A stretch of DNA of 64,000 nucleotides from positions 29,773-93,772 of the forward strand of contig CAAEFC010000040.1 of the NCBI GenBank assembly GCA_900755065.1, read 5' to 3'. This stretch comes from Bacilli bacterium (lineage in GTDB: Bacteria > Bacillota_I > Bacilli_A > RFN20 > CAG-449). Under the pieces are notes generated by a model. It made no database searches. It saw only the letters and a list, made by a program, of their open reading frames with translations, and was not told the DNA's origin. The first letter of the stretch is position 1; every line of letters starts with the position of its first letter. The position numbers and the translations under genes are program-made. Below are positions 38,807-48,084 of this stretch, in pieces.

Positions 38807-39558
38807 AGGGTTTCCAGAATAATCATCAGGCAGAAGCCGAGAATGAAGGCCCAGACTCCGTAAAGAGGCTGGCCTTCTTTTTTCGATCCGGGAATCAGTT
38901 CGTCGATGGTGATGTAAATCATCGCGCCGCCGGCAAAAGAAAGAAGCCATGGCAGCAGGAAGTCGATATTGACGGAAAGAAACAATCCGATCAGGCCGAA
39001 AATCGGTTCGACGATTCCGGAAAGAACCCCGAGCAGAAAAGATTTTCCCTTCGACAGTCCGGATTCGTAAAGCGTCAGAGATACGGCAAGCGATTCGGGA
39101 ATGTTCTGCAAGGCAATGCCGATCGTCAGGCTGATCGCACTAAGAAGATAAGTCGGATCAGAAGAGCAGAGGCTCAGAGAGTAACTTAATCCGATCGCCA
39201 GACCTTCCGGGATATTGTGCGTGGTGACGGCGGTAAAAAATTTGACGTTTCCTTTCTTTTTTCCGGAGCGGGAGAGTCCGAAATCGAGAAAAAACAGAAA
39301 GAACGAGCCGAGAAGAATCCCGGATACGACGGGTATAAAAGAAAGACGGTATTGGGAGGCACTGCTGTCGATGGCCGGAATAATCAGACCAAAAATCGAA
39401 GCGCTGAACATAATTCCGGAAGTAAAGCCGAAAATCATGTTGGAAACGCGTTCTTTTAAATTTCTTTTCAGAAGAAAAACCATTCCCGACCCCAGCGCGG
39501 TCGCGAAAAAGATCGCGGTTAAAGAGAGAAAAGCCAGATGATAGGCGTTCATTCGCAC
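38803..39558 (-). CDS. ZIP-family metal transporter
   Basis: A 251-residue membrane protein with eight hydrophobic segments. The ZIP signature is HNIPEGLAIG near residue 123, with a second IPESLAV in the next helix; the histidine and glutamates bind the metal. It probably takes up zinc or a related divalent cation. A GGAGGTG ribosome binding site precedes the ATG. Its end overlaps the end of the YfhO gene by four bases through a shared TTAA, so the two are convergent with no room for a terminator. Confidence 0.9.
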   Translation of the reverse strand: MRMNAYHLAFLSLTAIFFATALGSGMVFLLKRNLKERVSNMIFGFTSGIMFSASIFGLIIPAIDSSASQYRLSFIPVVSGILLGSFFLFFLDFGLSRSGKKKGNVKFFTAVTTHNIPEGLAIGLSYSLSLCSSDPTYLLSAISLTIGIALQNIPESLAVSLTLYESGLSKGKSFLLGVLSGIVEPIFGLIGLFLSVNIDFLLPWLLSFAGGAMIYITIDELIPGSKKEGQPLYGVWAFILGFCLMIILETL

Positions 39559-39684
39559 ACCTCCACAGTATAATATGTAAATGGAAAAAAGGTGCGACCG
39601 AATGCGGATCGGAAATCAAAAAAAGGGCCGCCTATCGCCGATCAACGATGTCAAAAAAAGGGCGGTTTTTCCTGGAAAAGGCGA

Positions 39685-39713
39685 TAAAAAAATCCGCAGG
39701 GAACCGAGCGGAT
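39685..39713 (-). terminator. Rho-independent terminator of the dnaX-rsmI operon
   Basis: On the minus strand ATCCGC / GCGGAT with a 10-base loop is followed by seven T residues (seven A residues at 39685-39691 on the plus strand). It sits seven bases past the rsmI stop. Confidence 0.8.
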
Positions 39714-39719
39714 CGGGCA

Positions 39720-40577
39720 TCAGATATTCTTTTTATTCCATTGAACAGCGAGTTGATAAACGCGGTTTTTTTTCAGCGCATAGGTTTCGCTGATCTTTTT
39801 TACGGCGTCGCTGAAACGCATTCCTGCTTCGATTTCCTGCTTGATGAGCGAAAGAATTTCTTCGTCGCTCAAAGTCGGCTGAACGGAATTACCTTCGACG
39901 ACGACGACCATTTCGCCTTTGACAGAGGAAAAATCGAAGTCAACGAATTCGCTGAGCGAACCGCGCAGGTATTCTTCGTAGAGTTTGGTGATTTCCCGGG
40001 CAATGCAGGCTTTTCGGTCTCCGAGTACATGAAAGAGGTTCTGCATCGTCGAAGCGATGCGATGCGGCGCTTCATAAAAAATCATCGTTTCCGTTTTGTC
40101 TTTGACTTTTTCGATTTCCCGGATCCGTTCGCTTTCTTTCGCCGGAAGAAATCCGTGAAAATAGAAATGGTCGGTGCAAAGCCCCGAACCGATCAAAGCG
40201 GGGATGAAGGCGTTAGCGCCGTTGATGATCGAAACGGCGATGTCGTTTTCGATGCAATGCCGGATAAGGATCGCGCCGGGATCGGAAATTCCGGGATAGC
40301 CCGCGTCGCTGGTCAAAGCGGCTTTTTTATTCGTTTTCAGCATTGCGACGATCTTTTCGCTCGCCTGCTGTTCATTGTGCTGATGACAGGAAACGAAGGG
40401 TTTCTCGATACCGAAGGATTTTAGCAAGAGCGCGGTCGTCCGGGTGTCTTCGCTGCAAATGAAATCGACGCTTTTCAAAACGTCGACGGCGCGCGGGGAA
40501 AGTTCGGCAAGATTTCCGATCGGCGTGGCGACGACGTAGAGAACGGCTTCTTCAAAATTGGACCGGATTCGCTGCAT
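39720..40577 (-). CDS. rsmI: 16S rRNA (cytidine1402-2'-O)-methyltransferase
   Basis: A 285-residue SAM-dependent methyltransferase acting on 16S rRNA in the decoding centre. The start at 40577 overlaps the ricT stop by one base (TGATG). Family signatures are LYVVATPIGNL near residue 12, DFICSEDTR near residue 36, LTSDAGYPGISDPG near residue 85 and FYEAPHRI near residue 163. A longer open frame upstream is only ricT read out of phase. It is the last gene of the operon. Confidence 0.96.
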   Translation of the reverse strand: MQRIRSNFEEAVLYVVATPIGNLAELSPRAVDVLKSVDFICSEDTRTTALLLKSFGIEKPFVSCHQHNEQQASEKIVAMLKTNKKAALTSDAGYPGISDPGAILIRHCIENDIAVSIINGANAFIPALIGSGLCTDHFYFHGFLPAKESERIREIEKVKDKTETMIFYEAPHRIASTMQNLFHVLGDRKACIAREITKLYEEYLRGSLSEFVDFDFSSVKGEMVVVVEGNSVQPTLSDEEILSLIKQEIEAGMRFSDAVKKISETYALKKNRVYQLAVQWNKKNI

Positions 40578-41422
40578 CAGTGATCCTTTCCGCCGCTTAA
40601 AGGCGTTTCTTTGCTGACGATCGCGTCCTTGATCGCGTCGTAATCGACGTTGACCGCGCTGTTTTTGTTTTCCAGGCGGACGACGCGGGTGATGACGTTG
40701 ATCGAAGCGATGCGGTAAATCAGCCCTTCGTAGGAAACTTTCGTTCCGATCCGCGGCAAATCCTTCTGCAAGTCGGTGTACGTGTCGTTTTCGTATTTGA
40801 GGCAACACATCAGTTTTCCGCATTGACCGGATAGTTTCGGTATATTCAGGGCGAGCATCTGATTCTTCGCCATCGTGATCGTGATGCCGTCGAATTCGTT
40901 GAGGAACGTGGCACAGCAAAGTTTGAGGCCGCAGACGCCGATTCCGCCGATCATTTTAGCCTTATCGCGCGAACCGATTTGACGAAGTTCGATCCGGCAA
41001 CGGAGTTGGGAAGCGAGATCTTTCAGCAATTCGCGGAAGTCGACGCGGGATTCTGCCAGATAATAGATGATCACTTTGGTGCAATCGAACAGATATTCGG
41101 CGGCGATGACTTTCATGTCGAGATTGAGACGGTCGGCTTTTTCCTGAGCGATGCGGATCGCCTGTTCGCCTTTGACGAGATTCTGCTGATGAATCCGGTA
41201 GTCGGTTTCATCTCCTTTTCGGAGAACAGGCGGGTATTCTTCGGGAGAAAACTGCGCCTTTTCGATCGGATCCGAAGACACTTTGCCGATTTCGATTCCT
41301 CTCGTCGTTTCGCAAAGGACCAGATCGCCTTTCCTGTAATCTTCGTTTCCAACGCGAAAATAAAAGGTCTTTCCCATTGAAAGCAGGGTGACGGCCAATA
41401 ATCTGACTTCTTTATTTCCCAT
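40577..41422 (-). CDS. ricT: PSP1 domain regulatory protein RicT (YaaT)
   Basis: A 281-residue PSP1-family protein. In Bacillus the YaaT/RicT protein joins YmcA and YlbF in a Fe-S complex that tunes RNase Y. The PSP1 core runs from about residue 20 to 100, and conserved cysteines occur in CGLKLCCATFL and CGKLMCCLKYE near residues 171-203, ligands of the complex's clusters. It overlaps holB by 11 bases. The yaaT place after holB is preserved from Bacilli. Confidence 0.93.
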   Translation of the reverse strand: MGNKEVRLLAVTLLSMGKTFYFRVGNEDYRKGDLVLCETTRGIEIGKVSSDPIEKAQFSPEEYPPVLRKGDETDYRIHQQNLVKGEQAIRIAQEKADRLNLDMKVIAAEYLFDCTKVIIYYLAESRVDFRELLKDLASQLRCRIELRQIGSRDKAKMIGGIGVCGLKLCCATFLNEFDGITITMAKNQMLALNIPKLSGQCGKLMCCLKYENDTYTDLQKDLPRIGTKVSYEGLIYRIASINVITRVVRLENKNSAVNVDYDAIKDAIVSKETPLSGGKDH

Positions 41423-42407
41423 CGGTAATTCCTCCTTTGATCATCGAAATAAAAAGATGCTCCAATAACAGACTGATCGAAACATTTGATTCAATTTTAC
41501 CACGCGCGAGCATGATTTCCGAATAAATTTGATCGACATTCTCAATCTTTTTCGCCAATCGGGTCAAAACGGGGGAATAAATTTCCAAAGTCGCCTTCTG
41601 ATTGTTCCGGATATACAGGATATCCTTGAAAACCAACGACAGCAGATCGATGAAAAGTCGCGCCTGCTCTTTCGTCTTGATCCGGGAAATCAATTCGCTT
41701 TGCGCGTAAAAAAGCCCTTTGTAAAACGATTCGTCGAGCGCGTCGAGCGCGTCGGAAAGGCATTCCTTGGCTGTTTTGTACTTTTCGTCTTCCAACGTGG
41801 CAAGAATCGTTTCCGTGTGATTGTACAGCGCGGAAAGAATCTCCGCGTCGTCGATTGAAACGCCTTTTTCCGCCAGTTCTTCGCGAAGCGCCTCTTTTCC
41901 GGAAGGCAGCAGGTTGAGAATCTGGCAACGGGAAAGAATCGTCGGCAGAAGGCGGGAATCGTTTCGGGTAGTAATGAACGCGTAGACGTTTTCGTAAGGT
42001 TCTTCCAGCGTTTTTAAAAGCGCGTTCAACGTTTCCTTGTTGGAATTTTCCAGACAGTGAATCACGTAAATTTTTTTACCGCTTCGCTCCATGCAGGAAG
42101 AGGAAAGAAACGCCTGTAATTCTTCGATGTCGGAGACTTTCAGCGTGCGTTTTTCGCCGTCCAGAAGCATGAAGTCGGAGTAATTGCCCTCTTCAAAACG
42201 GAGGCAGTTCAGACAGGACGAACAAGCCAGCGGAGACGCATTCTCGCAAACCAGAGATTTTGCCAGAAATCTTGCGGTTTCCAGAACCGGCGCGCCCTCG
42301 TTTCCTTTGATCAGATACGTCTGGGCGATCTTCTTGTTTCGGACGGCGTTGGAGAAGATGCGAAAGACGAGAGGCTGTCGGGTTTCGAGATACGTTTTGA
42401 AATCCAT
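41412..42407 (-). CDS. holB: DNA polymerase III delta' subunit
   Basis: A 331-residue clamp-loader subunit. It shows the AAA+ layout but a degenerate P-loop (LIKGNEGAPVLETA near residue 35, no GKT), a zinc motif CSSCLNC near residue 62, and FITTRNDSRLLPTILSRCQIL near residue 145, the sensor/arginine region. A non-catalytic P-loop is normal for delta'. It is next to tmk and ricT as in Bacilli. Length and order are usual. Confidence 0.93.
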   Translation of the reverse strand: MDFKTYLETRQPLVFRIFSNAVRNKKIAQTYLIKGNEGAPVLETARFLAKSLVCENASPLACSSCLNCLRFEEGNYSDFMLLDGEKRTLKVSDIEELQAFLSSSCMERSGKKIYVIHCLENSNKETLNALLKTLEEPYENVYAFITTRNDSRLLPTILSRCQILNLLPSGKEALREELAEKGVSIDDAEILSALYNHTETILATLEDEKYKTAKECLSDALDALDESFYKGLFYAQSELISRIKTKEQARLFIDLLSLVFKDILYIRNNQKATLEIYSPVLTRLAKKIENVDQIYSEIMLARGKIESNVSISLLLEHLFISMIKGGITDGK

Positions 42408-42408
42408 T

Positions 42409-43035
42409 TCATTTCCTCAGCATTTCCGCGATCTTTTTGAAAACAACGGCGGAGACTTCTTCTAGCGGACGGGAGGCGTCGACCACGAAATAACGCTCCG
42501 GAAAACGGCGGCTCAGTTCAAGATACCCGCTTCGGACTTGATTGTGGAAGGAAATTTTCTCCATGTCGAGGCGGTTGACCTCGCGATCTTTGTTCCGGTT
42601 GATCCGTTCCAGACCCAGAACAGGGTCGATGTCGAAGAGCACCGTCAGATCGGGAAAAGTCCCTTCCGTCGCATAGGAATTGACTTCGAGAATCCGATCC
42701 ACGCCTAAGCCGCGGGCAACGCCCTGATAGGCTAACGAGGAATCCAGATACCGGTCGCAGAAGACGATCTTGCCTTCTTGCAAACTCGGCCAGATTTTTT
42801 CCACGAGGTGCTGTCTCCGGCTCGCGGCGTAGAGCAGGGCTTCCGTCCGGGGGTCCATTTCGGTGTTGTCCGGATCGAGGATGACGTTTCGGATCTGTTC
42901 GCTGATTTTCGTCCCGCCCGGCTCGCGGGTCATCACGACGGAATGACCTTCGCTTTCGAGTCTGGCTTTCACGATCTGCATCGCCGAAGTTTTTCCGCTT
43001 CCTTCCGGTCCTTCGATAGTAACGAATAATGACAT
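42409..43035 (-). CDS. tmk: Thymidylate kinase
   Basis: A 208-residue kinase converting dTMP to dTDP. Walker A is EGPEGSGKTS at residues 8-17, the DRX motif is FCDRYLDSSLAYQG near residue 90, and the TREPGGT motif near residue 37 is typical. AGAGGAAC precedes the ATG. Its stop lies one base before the holB start region, so the two are coupled. Nothing unusual. Confidence 0.97.
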   Translation of the reverse strand: MSLFVTIEGPEGSGKTSAMQIVKARLESEGHSVVMTREPGGTKISEQIRNVILDPDNTEMDPRTEALLYAASRRQHLVEKIWPSLQEGKIVFCDRYLDSSLAYQGVARGLGVDRILEVNSYATEGTFPDLTVLFDIDPVLGLERINRNKDREVNRLDMEKISFHNQVRSGYLELSRRFPERYFVVDASRPLEEVSAVVFKKIAEMLRK

Positions 43036-43051
43036 ACTTCTGTTCCTCTTT

Positions 43052-43657
43052 TCAACTTTCTTTTTTCAGCACGTTTCTTCCTTCCAAAGCGCGGCTCAGC
43101 GTCAGTTCGTCGGCGTAATCGAGTTGCGCGCCCATCGGTAAACCGTAAGCCAGACGGGAAACCGTGACAGGATAAGAAGAAAGGAGTTTGGACAGGAAAA
43201 GCGCGGTGGTTTCTCCTTCGATCGTCGGATCGGTGGCTAGAATCACTTCGCGGATCGTTCCCTGTTCGACCCTTTTTAAAAGACTGTCGATGTGAAGGTC
43301 GTGAATTCCGATCCCTTTGGACGGATTCAGCGAACCGTTAAGAATGTGATACAGGCCGTGATACGATTTCAGTTTTTCAAACGCCAGCGCGTCTTTAAAG
43401 TAACTGACCACGACCAGCAGATGCTCGTCGCGTTCGACGTCGGAACAGAAAGGGCAGATTTGATTTTCGGCGTAAGAATGGCAGACCGGACAGGTGCTGA
43501 TGTTCTTGACGCCGTCAAAAGCGTCGATCATTTCACCGATCGTCTCTTCTTTCATTTCCAGAATCTGATACGCCATTCTTTCTGCGGATTTGATGCCGAC
43601 TCCGGGGAGTTTTCTCAGACTGTTGATCAACTTGGTGATCGTTTCAAATTGTTCCAT
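43052..43657 (-). CDS. recR: Recombination protein RecR
   Basis: A 201-residue DNA repair protein that with RecO loads RecA at gaps. The helix-hairpin-helix (LPGVGIKSAERMAYQIL) is at residues 18-34, four cysteines in CPVC and CPFC near residues 57-72 bind zinc, and the Toprim domain spans about residues 80-175 (LATDPTIEGETTALFL). Its start overlaps the ybaB end region by two bases' spacing, so the genes are coupled. Usual length. Confidence 0.98.
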   Translation of the reverse strand: MEQFETITKLINSLRKLPGVGIKSAERMAYQILEMKEETIGEMIDAFDGVKNISTCPVCHSYAENQICPFCSDVERDEHLLVVVSYFKDALAFEKLKSYHGLYHILNGSLNPSKGIGIHDLHIDSLLKRVEQGTIREVILATDPTIEGETTALFLSKLLSSYPVTVSRLAYGLPMGAQLDYADELTLSRALEGRNVLKKES

Positions 43658-43658
43658 A

Positions 43659-43961
43659 TCAGAAAGGCATTCTCATTCCGTTCGTCATTTTCGCCTGAAT
43701 TTTTTCGTTTTCTTCGTCGATCATCTCGTTGGCTTCGTTGACGGCGAGACGGATCATCTCTTCCAGCATTTCTTTTTCTTCCGGATCGATCGCTTCCGGA
43801 TCGATCGTAATCTTTTCGATCTTGCGGTTTCCGTAAATCGACAGGTGTACCGCGCCTCCGGAAGAATCCAGTTCAAAAAGTTTCTCGTTCAGTTCTTTTT
43901 GGGCTTTCGCCATTTCTTTCTGCATTTTCTGCGCCTGTTGCATCAGCAAATTGATATTCAT
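43659..43961 (-). CDS. YbaB/EbfC family nucleoid-associated protein
   Basis: A 100-residue DNA-binding dimer of the YbaB family (YaaK in Bacillus). It starts MNINLLMQQAQKMQKEMAKAQ, a long helix, followed by the strand region GGAVHLSIYGNRKIEKITIDPEAI and a final Glu-rich helix; the end GMRMPF is a hallmark. Its place between dnaX and recR is conserved across bacteria. GGAGGACACG precedes the ATG. Confidence 0.95.
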   Translation of the reverse strand: MNINLLMQQAQKMQKEMAKAQKELNEKLFELDSSGGAVHLSIYGNRKIEKITIDPEAIDPEEKEMLEEMIRLAVNEANEMIDEENEKIQAKMTNGMRMPF

Positions 43962-43970
43962 CGTGTCCTC

Positions 43971-45602
43971 CTAATAGTGTATGTCGACCGGATAAATTTC
44001 CGGCAGTTTGTTGGCTTGTCTCAGATTCGAGAATTTCTGAACTCGCTCGATGCTTTCCTGCATGGTCAGGACCAGCACCAGGTAGTTCTTTCCGGTAATC
44101 TTTTCCACCAATTGCGAAAATCCCTTTTGATTCTCTTTGATCCGGATCAGATTGGCGACGGATACGAAATTCGTTTCCAGCACCAGAATATTCCGGCTGA
44201 TGATGCGCGGCGCGCATTTTTTCAATGCGTTCGCGTATTTCCCGATTTCCGCGTCGTCGAGCCAGTCGTCGATCTTTTTCCATTTTTCCAGAACGTCGTT
44301 TTTTTCGACCTTGTTGCCCTGCATCATCAGGTTGATCGTGTCTTCTTCGTTCAGGAAATAGGATTCTCCTTCTTCTTTCAGGGGAGCGATCGGAAACGTT
44401 TGCTTTTTCACAGGCGGATCGATCGGCTTTTCTTCCTTTTTCTTTTCTGGTTTCGGAATCGAAACGGTTTTTTCTTCTTCCGCCTCATTCGGTTTTTCCT
44501 CTTTCTTCGCTTCGGTTTTTTCCGAAGAAGAAGCGCAGTAAGAGGCGAGTTTGATCAGGCTGACTTCAAAGAGAGACTGGGGATTTCCTGCAAAACGGAA
44601 TTGCGCGGAAGTCTCGATCAGAACGTCGAGCATTCGATCGAGATGATCTCTTGCGATTGGAAGAGAACGCGCGGTCTCTACGTCGATGACTTTGAGTATC
44701 GAAGCATCTTTCGTCGTCCGGTAGATCAGCAAGTCTTTGGCGATTTCGATCAGATCGGCAGTCAGACGGCGGACATCGACGCCCCGTCCGATCAGGGAAT
44801 TCAATTTTTCGGAACCATTCAGAATATCGCCCGCTTCGATGAAGCGAACCAATTCGATCCGATCTTCGAGGGAAGAAAGCGAGAAGAGATCCTGCACATC
44901 ATCGGTCCGGATGGTATCGCCGCAGTAGGCGATGGCCTGATCCAGAAGCGAGAGGGAATCCCTGACGCCGCCGTCGGAAAGAGAAACGATCAGTTTCAGC
45001 GCGTTTTCCTCGTATGAAATCTTTTCCTGATTCAGAACCCGTTTCATATTGGCGAGAATCTCGTTGTTTCCGACTTTGGAAAAATCGTATCGTTGCACGC
45101 GGGAAAGGATCGTCGGCATCAGTTTGAACGGCTCTGTGGTTGCCAGAATGAAGACGACATTGGCCGGCGGTTCCTCTAAGGTCTTTAAAAGGGCGTTGAA
45201 CGCTTCCGAAGTCATCATGTGCACTTCGTCGATGATGTATACTTTGTATTTTCCGCGGATCGGAGCGTACTTCACTTTGTTGATCAGATCGCGGATGTCG
45301 TCGATTCCCCGATTGCTGGCAGCGTCGATTTCGATGACGTCGGGATGGGTTCCTTCGCCGATAGCGAGGCAATTGGCGCAGCGGTTGCACTGATGACCGA
45401 ATCCCTCCTGACAGTTCAGGGCTTTGGCGAACAGACGGGCCATCGAGGTTTTTCCCGTTCCTCTCGGACCGCAGAAAAGATACGCATGCGCGATCTTGTT
45501 TTCCTTGATCGCGTTGGACAGCGTTTTTACGATGTGTTTTTGCCCGTACACTTCGTCGAAAGTGCTGGGACGGTAGGTCCTGTAAAGCGCTTTGTAAGAC
45601 AT
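43971..45602 (-). CDS. dnaX: DNA polymerase III gamma/tau subunit
   Basis: A 543-residue clamp-loader ATPase. The ATG at 45602 (MSYKALYRTYRP) is preferred over an upstream TTG because it matches the family and lies four bases after GGTGAT. Walker A is CGPRGTGKTS near residue 44, zinc cysteines CNRCANC follow, Walker B is YIIDEVHM near residue 117 and the sensor is FILATTEP. A Lys/Glu/Pro-rich linker (about residues 355-410) leads to a polymerase-binding tail. A TATAAT-type -10 (plus-strand 45620-45625) lies just upstream. It heads the seven-gene operon to rsmI. No programmed frameshift site was seen. Confidence 0.97.
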   Translation of the reverse strand: MSYKALYRTYRPSTFDEVYGQKHIVKTLSNAIKENKIAHAYLFCGPRGTGKTSMARLFAKALNCQEGFGHQCNRCANCLAIGEGTHPDVIEIDAASNRGIDDIRDLINKVKYAPIRGKYKVYIIDEVHMMTSEAFNALLKTLEEPPANVVFILATTEPFKLMPTILSRVQRYDFSKVGNNEILANMKRVLNQEKISYEENALKLIVSLSDGGVRDSLSLLDQAIAYCGDTIRTDDVQDLFSLSSLEDRIELVRFIEAGDILNGSEKLNSLIGRGVDVRRLTADLIEIAKDLLIYRTTKDASILKVIDVETARSLPIARDHLDRMLDVLIETSAQFRFAGNPQSLFEVSLIKLASYCASSSEKTEAKKEEKPNEAEEEKTVSIPKPEKKKEEKPIDPPVKKQTFPIAPLKEEGESYFLNEEDTINLMMQGNKVEKNDVLEKWKKIDDWLDDAEIGKYANALKKCAPRIISRNILVLETNFVSVANLIRIKENQKGFSQLVEKITGKNYLVLVLTMQESIERVQKFSNLRQANKLPEIYPVDIHY

Positions 45603-45697
45603 TTGAATCACCAACTATCATTATAAACGGAAAGAGGATTTTTTTAAACTCTGAAAGTGATTTTTAAGGAAATCTCCCGTCGGGAAAAGGAAGAAAA

Positions 45698-46795
45698 TCA
45701 GGCGTTGAAAATCATGACGCTGATCCGGTATTCTTCTTCTACCGAGCCGGCGTGATGGGCTTTCAAATCGTCTTTCTGAAAAGCGAAGCCGTATTCCGAA
45801 ACGGAAGTCGCCATGAATTCGCCGAGAAAGTCCTCAAACAGAGGGTGATTGTTTCCGAAGCCGAAGAGGTTTTCGCTGAGGATTTCTTGCTTGGATTTTA
45901 AGACGAAAAGGTCGCCGTAATATTTTCGGAAAAGAAGCGGAAACCGATCGAGACAATCCTCTTTGACGTGGAAAAAAACGGAACGCGAATCCAATGAAGG
46001 AATCGATTTCAGACAGGAAGCGAAATCTTCGTGTTCGAAGACGTCGAAACACTTGCTGTCCACCAGAGAATGATCTGCGAGAACGATGATCAGATTGTCG
46101 GGATTGGCTTTGACCAGCGTTTCGACTTTCCGGTTGATCTGTTTGATCTTGGCGCGGACCGCGTTATGCCCGGTTCCGTAACGGTGAATCAGCGAATCCG
46201 GCTCCGGCCAGTAGCAATAGCAGAAATGCGGGTCAGGATTTTTCATCAGGTGATCCGCGCGAATAAAAAAATCGTTGAAACTGACCGCGGTGCCGTTTCG
46301 GATCGGAACAGGATAAAGCGATTCGCAATGAATCGAACGGTTCTCAGCGATCTGATCGAGAATCGAAATGTAAGGGCAGTACGTCTCAGACAAAAGAGGT
46401 CCCTTCACTTTCACGCGGGAAACCGGTTCGACGTTGGTGAACATTTCCACGATGATGTCCGGAGCCTTGAAATACTGTTGCCAGCCCAGATAACCGGTTT
46501 GGTTGGGATATTGCGCGGAAAGCAAGGCGTTCGTCGCCGCGACGGTCGTCGGAGGGAAAACCGAAGAAATCTCGAAAGCAATGTGTTTTCTGAGAAAATC
46601 CCGCGCGTTCAGATGCTTCTCGATTATCGAGGTTCCCATTCCGTCAAAAAGCATCAGAACCACTTTGTCGTATTTCTTCCGGTTGAGGATCGCGTCGAGT
46701 GCGGGGAGGGTGGGATTGAGGTGCGTTCCGGTAAAATACGCCAGCAGGGAATTGGAGAGATTCACTAAATTGTTTTTTTCGTCGAATCTGTACAT
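45698..46795 (-). CDS. Alkaline phosphatase superfamily phosphodiesterase/nucleotide pyrophosphatase-like
   Basis: A 365-residue enzyme with no signal peptide. The start at 46795 (MYRFDEKNN) follows GGAAATAG; a longer frame upstream runs into the lipoprotein gene and is discarded. Metal-site motifs are LMLFDGMGTS near residue 43, the nucleophile threonine in FPPTTVAATNALLS near residue 80 and LADHSLVD near residue 260, fitting the type I phosphodiesterase group. It probably cleaves a phosphodiester or pyrophosphate bond in the cytoplasm. It lies five bases after the lipoprotein gene on the minus strand, in one operon. Confidence 0.85.
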   Translation of the reverse strand: MYRFDEKNNLVNLSNSLLAYFTGTHLNPTLPALDAILNRKKYDKVVLMLFDGMGTSIIEKHLNARDFLRKHIAFEISSVFPPTTVAATNALLSAQYPNQTGYLGWQQYFKAPDIIVEMFTNVEPVSRVKVKGPLLSETYCPYISILDQIAENRSIHCESLYPVPIRNGTAVSFNDFFIRADHLMKNPDPHFCYCYWPEPDSLIHRYGTGHNAVRAKIKQINRKVETLVKANPDNLIIVLADHSLVDSKCFDVFEHEDFASCLKSIPSLDSRSVFFHVKEDCLDRFPLLFRKYYGDLFVLKSKQEILSENLFGFGNNHPLFEDFLGEFMATSVSEYGFAFQKDDLKAHHAGSVEEEYRISVMIFNA

Positions 46796-46799
46796 TTTG

Positions 46800-47996
46800 C
46801 TATTTCCGATAGATGACATATCCCTCATAGGAAGAGGCGATGATCTGATTGTTTTCATCGAGGACGTGCAGGGCGAAAGACAGTTCAAAACCGTCTTCCG
46901 GCTCGATCAGCATCTGACCGTTCTCATCATAATAATACCCGTAGAAGTCGTAAGAAAAACGATACCCTTGATAGTCGGTGATCAACTCGATATTGCCGGT
47001 AACTTCTTTTCCGTACCAATAGGCGACTAACGACGACAGGGCTTCGGCCGCGTCGGGCGTTTTTGAAGAGAAGACGTGAACTCCCAGCGTCGAATAGTCT
47101 TCGTCGAAAGCGACTTCCCATTGGGTGTCGACGAATTCATAATTCGCGGTAAAACCGGCTTTTCGGATCAGGTTGTGAAGGTTTAACGCGCCGGGAATTC
47201 CGTCAATGACGAATTCTTCATCGGAAGCGTAATTGGCTCCGATTGTGCCGAACACGTCGAGCAGGGAATCGTTTTTATACAGAGCAACCGAAGATTTTGC
47301 CCCCAGAAAAACCGGAGAAATCCGATCGGCTTTTTGCCTTAATGCTTCGGAGGCGTAGGAATGAACGATCAGATAAGCGGTGTGTGGTTCGATCGTACCG
47401 TCGAGAACGATGCGATACTCTTCGCTTTTGATCGTGTCCAGACCGTTGCTGTACAATTCCAGCGTATAGCCCGTCAGCGAAACGGGTTCGTTCAAAGGAT
47501 TGTACAGTTCGATCGCCTTATCGTTGTTGTTTCCCGCCGGGTGAAGATTTTTGTCGTAGCCGATGTTGAAAATTTCCGAAATAAACAAATCCTCTTGTTC
47601 CATGTTCTCCCAAGTGGGAATTTTTGCCAATTGCGTTAAAAAGGCCTCGGCGGTGTAGGCGAAAAGTTCGTTTTCGCTTAGCGCCTCTATCGATGCGCGT
47701 TCGTTTTCGTAGAGTTCCGCGACCTTTCTTTGCCCGTTCGGTCCGTAAAGAGTCAGATCGACGGAAGCATAGGCTTCTTCCAGTATTTCGACAGCCCTTT
47801 CAAGCGCTTCGGTGGAAGAAGACGAAGAAAAAAGCGAATCCGAAGATGAATCCGGATCACTTTGACTCGAAACGGAACCTGAGGAGAAGTTTTCCTCCGA
47901 AGAACCGATCGAGGCATCCTTTTCTCCCTTTGCGCAGGAAACCGCGGTGAAAGCGAAGAGAAGGAACAGAATCAGCCGTTTGTTTTTCTTTTTCAT
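46800..47996 (-). CDS. Lipoprotein with lamin-tail domain
   Basis: A 398-residue exported protein. A signal peptide ends in a lipobox (AVSCAK, cysteine 21), followed by a long Ser/Glu/Asp-rich linker (about residues 25-65). A lamin-tail domain sits at about residues 140-270 (ISEIFNIGYDKN, AIELYNPLNEPVSLTGYTLELY). This fold often binds other molecules at the cell surface, but the partner is unknown. The last 120 residues form another beta domain. GGAGGATATG precedes the ATG and a clear promoter lies upstream (48017-48045). Confidence 0.85.
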   Translation of the reverse strand: MKKKNKRLILFLLFAFTAVSCAKGEKDASIGSSEENFSSGSVSSQSDPDSSSDSLFSSSSSTEALERAVEILEEAYASVDLTLYGPNGQRKVAELYENERASIEALSENELFAYTAEAFLTQLAKIPTWENMEQEDLFISEIFNIGYDKNLHPAGNNNDKAIELYNPLNEPVSLTGYTLELYSNGLDTIKSEEYRIVLDGTIEPHTAYLIVHSYASEALRQKADRISPVFLGAKSSVALYKNDSLLDVFGTIGANYASDEEFVIDGIPGALNLHNLIRKAGFTANYEFVDTQWEVAFDEDYSTLGVHVFSSKTPDAAEALSSLVAYWYGKEVTGNIELITDYQGYRFSYDFYGYYYDENGQMLIEPEDGFELSFALHVLDENNQIIASSYEGYVIYRK

Positions 47997-48016
47997 AGCA
48001 ACATATCCTCCATTAA

Positions 48017-48045
48017 AGTATAGCGGTTTTTCCTTTCAAAAGCAA
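48017..48045 (-). promoter_or_regulatory. Promoter of the lipoprotein-phosphodiesterase operon
   Basis: Minus strand TTGCTT (48045-48040), 17-base spacer, TATACT (48022-48017), with the ATG 21 bases further on. Confidence 0.65.
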
Positions 48046-48084
48046 AGACAGGCTTCCCGAAAGGTATTGGCAAAATGGAAACGA

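Noticed and set aside
40577..40919. N-terminal extension of rsmI by 114 residues
   Set aside because: The extra codons are ricT read out of frame; the family start with a coupled TGATG is at 40577.
43971..45602. Programmed frameshift for a short gamma form of dnaX
   Set aside because: No A-rich slippery heptamer with a following hairpin was found in the right frame.
45603..45697. Possible SRP (4.5S/scRNA) gene upstream of dnaX
   Set aside because: Bacilli often carry it there, but the gap is only about 95 bases, AT-rich and lacks the conserved GGAAG/GCAA loop.
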